From Burkholderiales bacterium (GTDB lineage Bacteria; Pseudomonadota; Gammaproteobacteria; Burkholderiales; Burkholderiaceae_C): DNA of 5,172 nucleotides. Each line of letters starts with the position of its first letter. Positions within the stretch are counted from its first letter, which is position 1. Both the position numbers and the translations under genes were made by a program. The notes beneath the pieces were generated by a model that was not told the origin of the DNA, searched no databases, and saw nothing but the letters and a program-made list of their open reading frames with translations. The stretch is taken from contig JAABPT010000158.1 of assembly GCA_011391855.1 (NCBI GenBank), positions 1 through 5,172 of the forward strand, written 5' to 3'. Positions 4,870 through 5,172 of this stretch are shown here, piece by piece.

Positions 4870-5172
4870 CTACGGTGCCTGGCCCTGCGGCTCGACCAGC
4901 GCGGCCAGGTAGGCGTCGCAGAACTCGGGCGGCATGCGCCGCGGCCGCCCGCTGCCGAGTTCGATGCAGACCAGGTGCCAGCGGCCGCGCAGGATGGTGG
5001 CGCCGTCGTGGTTGCGCAGCAACTGGAAGCGGCGTTCCATCGTCAGCTTGCCGTCGCTGCCGACCAGCCAGGTGGCCAGCGTCAGGGCCTCGTCGGCGGC
5101 CGTGGGCAGCAGGTAGTCGTACTCGCCACGGCGGATGGCCATCGCGCGGTCCAGACGCCGGTAGTCGGCCAG
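4870..5172 (-). CDS. hotdog-fold acyl-CoA thioesterase, C-terminal part
   Basis: The frame is open from the right edge to a TAG at 4870-4872, giving 100 residues; the N-terminus lies outside the window. The pattern fits the YbgC/FcbC-type (4HBT-like) thioesterases, which hydrolyse acyl-CoA thioesters in the cytoplasm. It has YRRLDRAMAIRRGEYDYLLP, where the RxxxYxxP-like strand of the hotdog fold is seen, then a strand with LTLATWLVG, a strand MERRFQLLR, and RWHLVCIELGSGRPRRMPPE, a common end of the family. The catalytic Asp or Glu, near the N-terminus, cannot be checked here. An internal ATG at 5142 is not taken as the start, because homologous sequence continues before it. Substrate specificity is unknown. 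Confidence 0.75.
   Translation of the reverse strand: MADYRRLDRAMAIRRGEYDYLLPTAADEALTLATWLVGSDGKLTMERRFQLLRNHDGATILRGRWHLVCIELGSGRPRRMPPEFCDAYLAALVEPQGQAP

Noticed and set aside
3329..4912. 527-codon plus-strand open frame spanning the lipoprotein, secreted-protein and zinc-ribbon genes
   Set aside because: Arg/Gly/Ala-rich low-complexity translation antisense to three well-supported genes with ribosome-binding sites.
1..5172. CRISPR array, rRNA, or intact insertion sequence
   Set aside because: No regularly spaced direct repeats, no rRNA-like sequence, and no transposase with paired terminal repeats were seen.

Overview
The window is high-GC DNA (about 70% or more in the genes, roughly 50-58% in two non-coding stretches). 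It looks like chromosomal sequence from a betaproteobacterium, probably Burkholderiales. That placement is an inference from three things: composition, the pair of small envelope proteins (a glycine-zipper lipoprotein and a Pro/Gly/Tyr-rich secreted protein ending in a YPYVRECPGGW-type motif), and the FmdB-type zinc ribbon with its Cys-rich tail. No genus can be named from this sequence alone.

Layout, left to right. Positions 1-487 hold no convincing complete gene, only a possible truncated C-terminus at the left edge and several GGTTGCA repeats. Positions 488-1717 (minus strand) encode an FAD/NAD(P)-dependent oxidoreductase of the NDH-2-like two-Rossmann type. Positions 1718-2472 contain no recognisable conserved gene but are rich in signals: a strong minus-strand hairpin terminator, a good minus-strand sigma70-like promoter, a LexA-like CTG-N10-CAG site over a plus-strand promoter, and a 28-codon plus-strand ORF with a near-ideal Shine-Dalgarno. 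Positions 2473-3222 (plus) encode a tyrosine phosphatase with an intact HCTAGKDR P-loop. It converges, one base apart, on a minus-strand pair: a glycine-zipper lipoprotein (3224-3742) preceded by a Pro/Gly/Tyr-rich secreted protein (3750-4361). Further upstream on the minus strand are an FmdB-family zinc ribbon (4576-4800) and the C-terminal 100 residues of a hotdog-fold acyl-CoA thioesterase (4870-5172), which runs off the right edge.

The four genes at the right end share one strand. The lipoprotein and secreted-protein genes are almost certainly co-transcribed, because the stop of one lies inside the ribosome-binding region of the next. Both products are exported and probably act in the cell envelope. 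The oxidoreductase and the phosphatase are transcribed away from each other, separated by the signal-rich intergenic region.

The most interesting part is 1940-2350. Its layout resembles the E. coli tisB/istR type I toxin-antitoxin locus: a tiny peptide ORF behind a LexA-like operator, with a divergent short transcription unit that has its own promoter and terminator. This is a hypothesis from layout only. The peptide (net positive, four Trp in the last nine residues) is not one I recognise.
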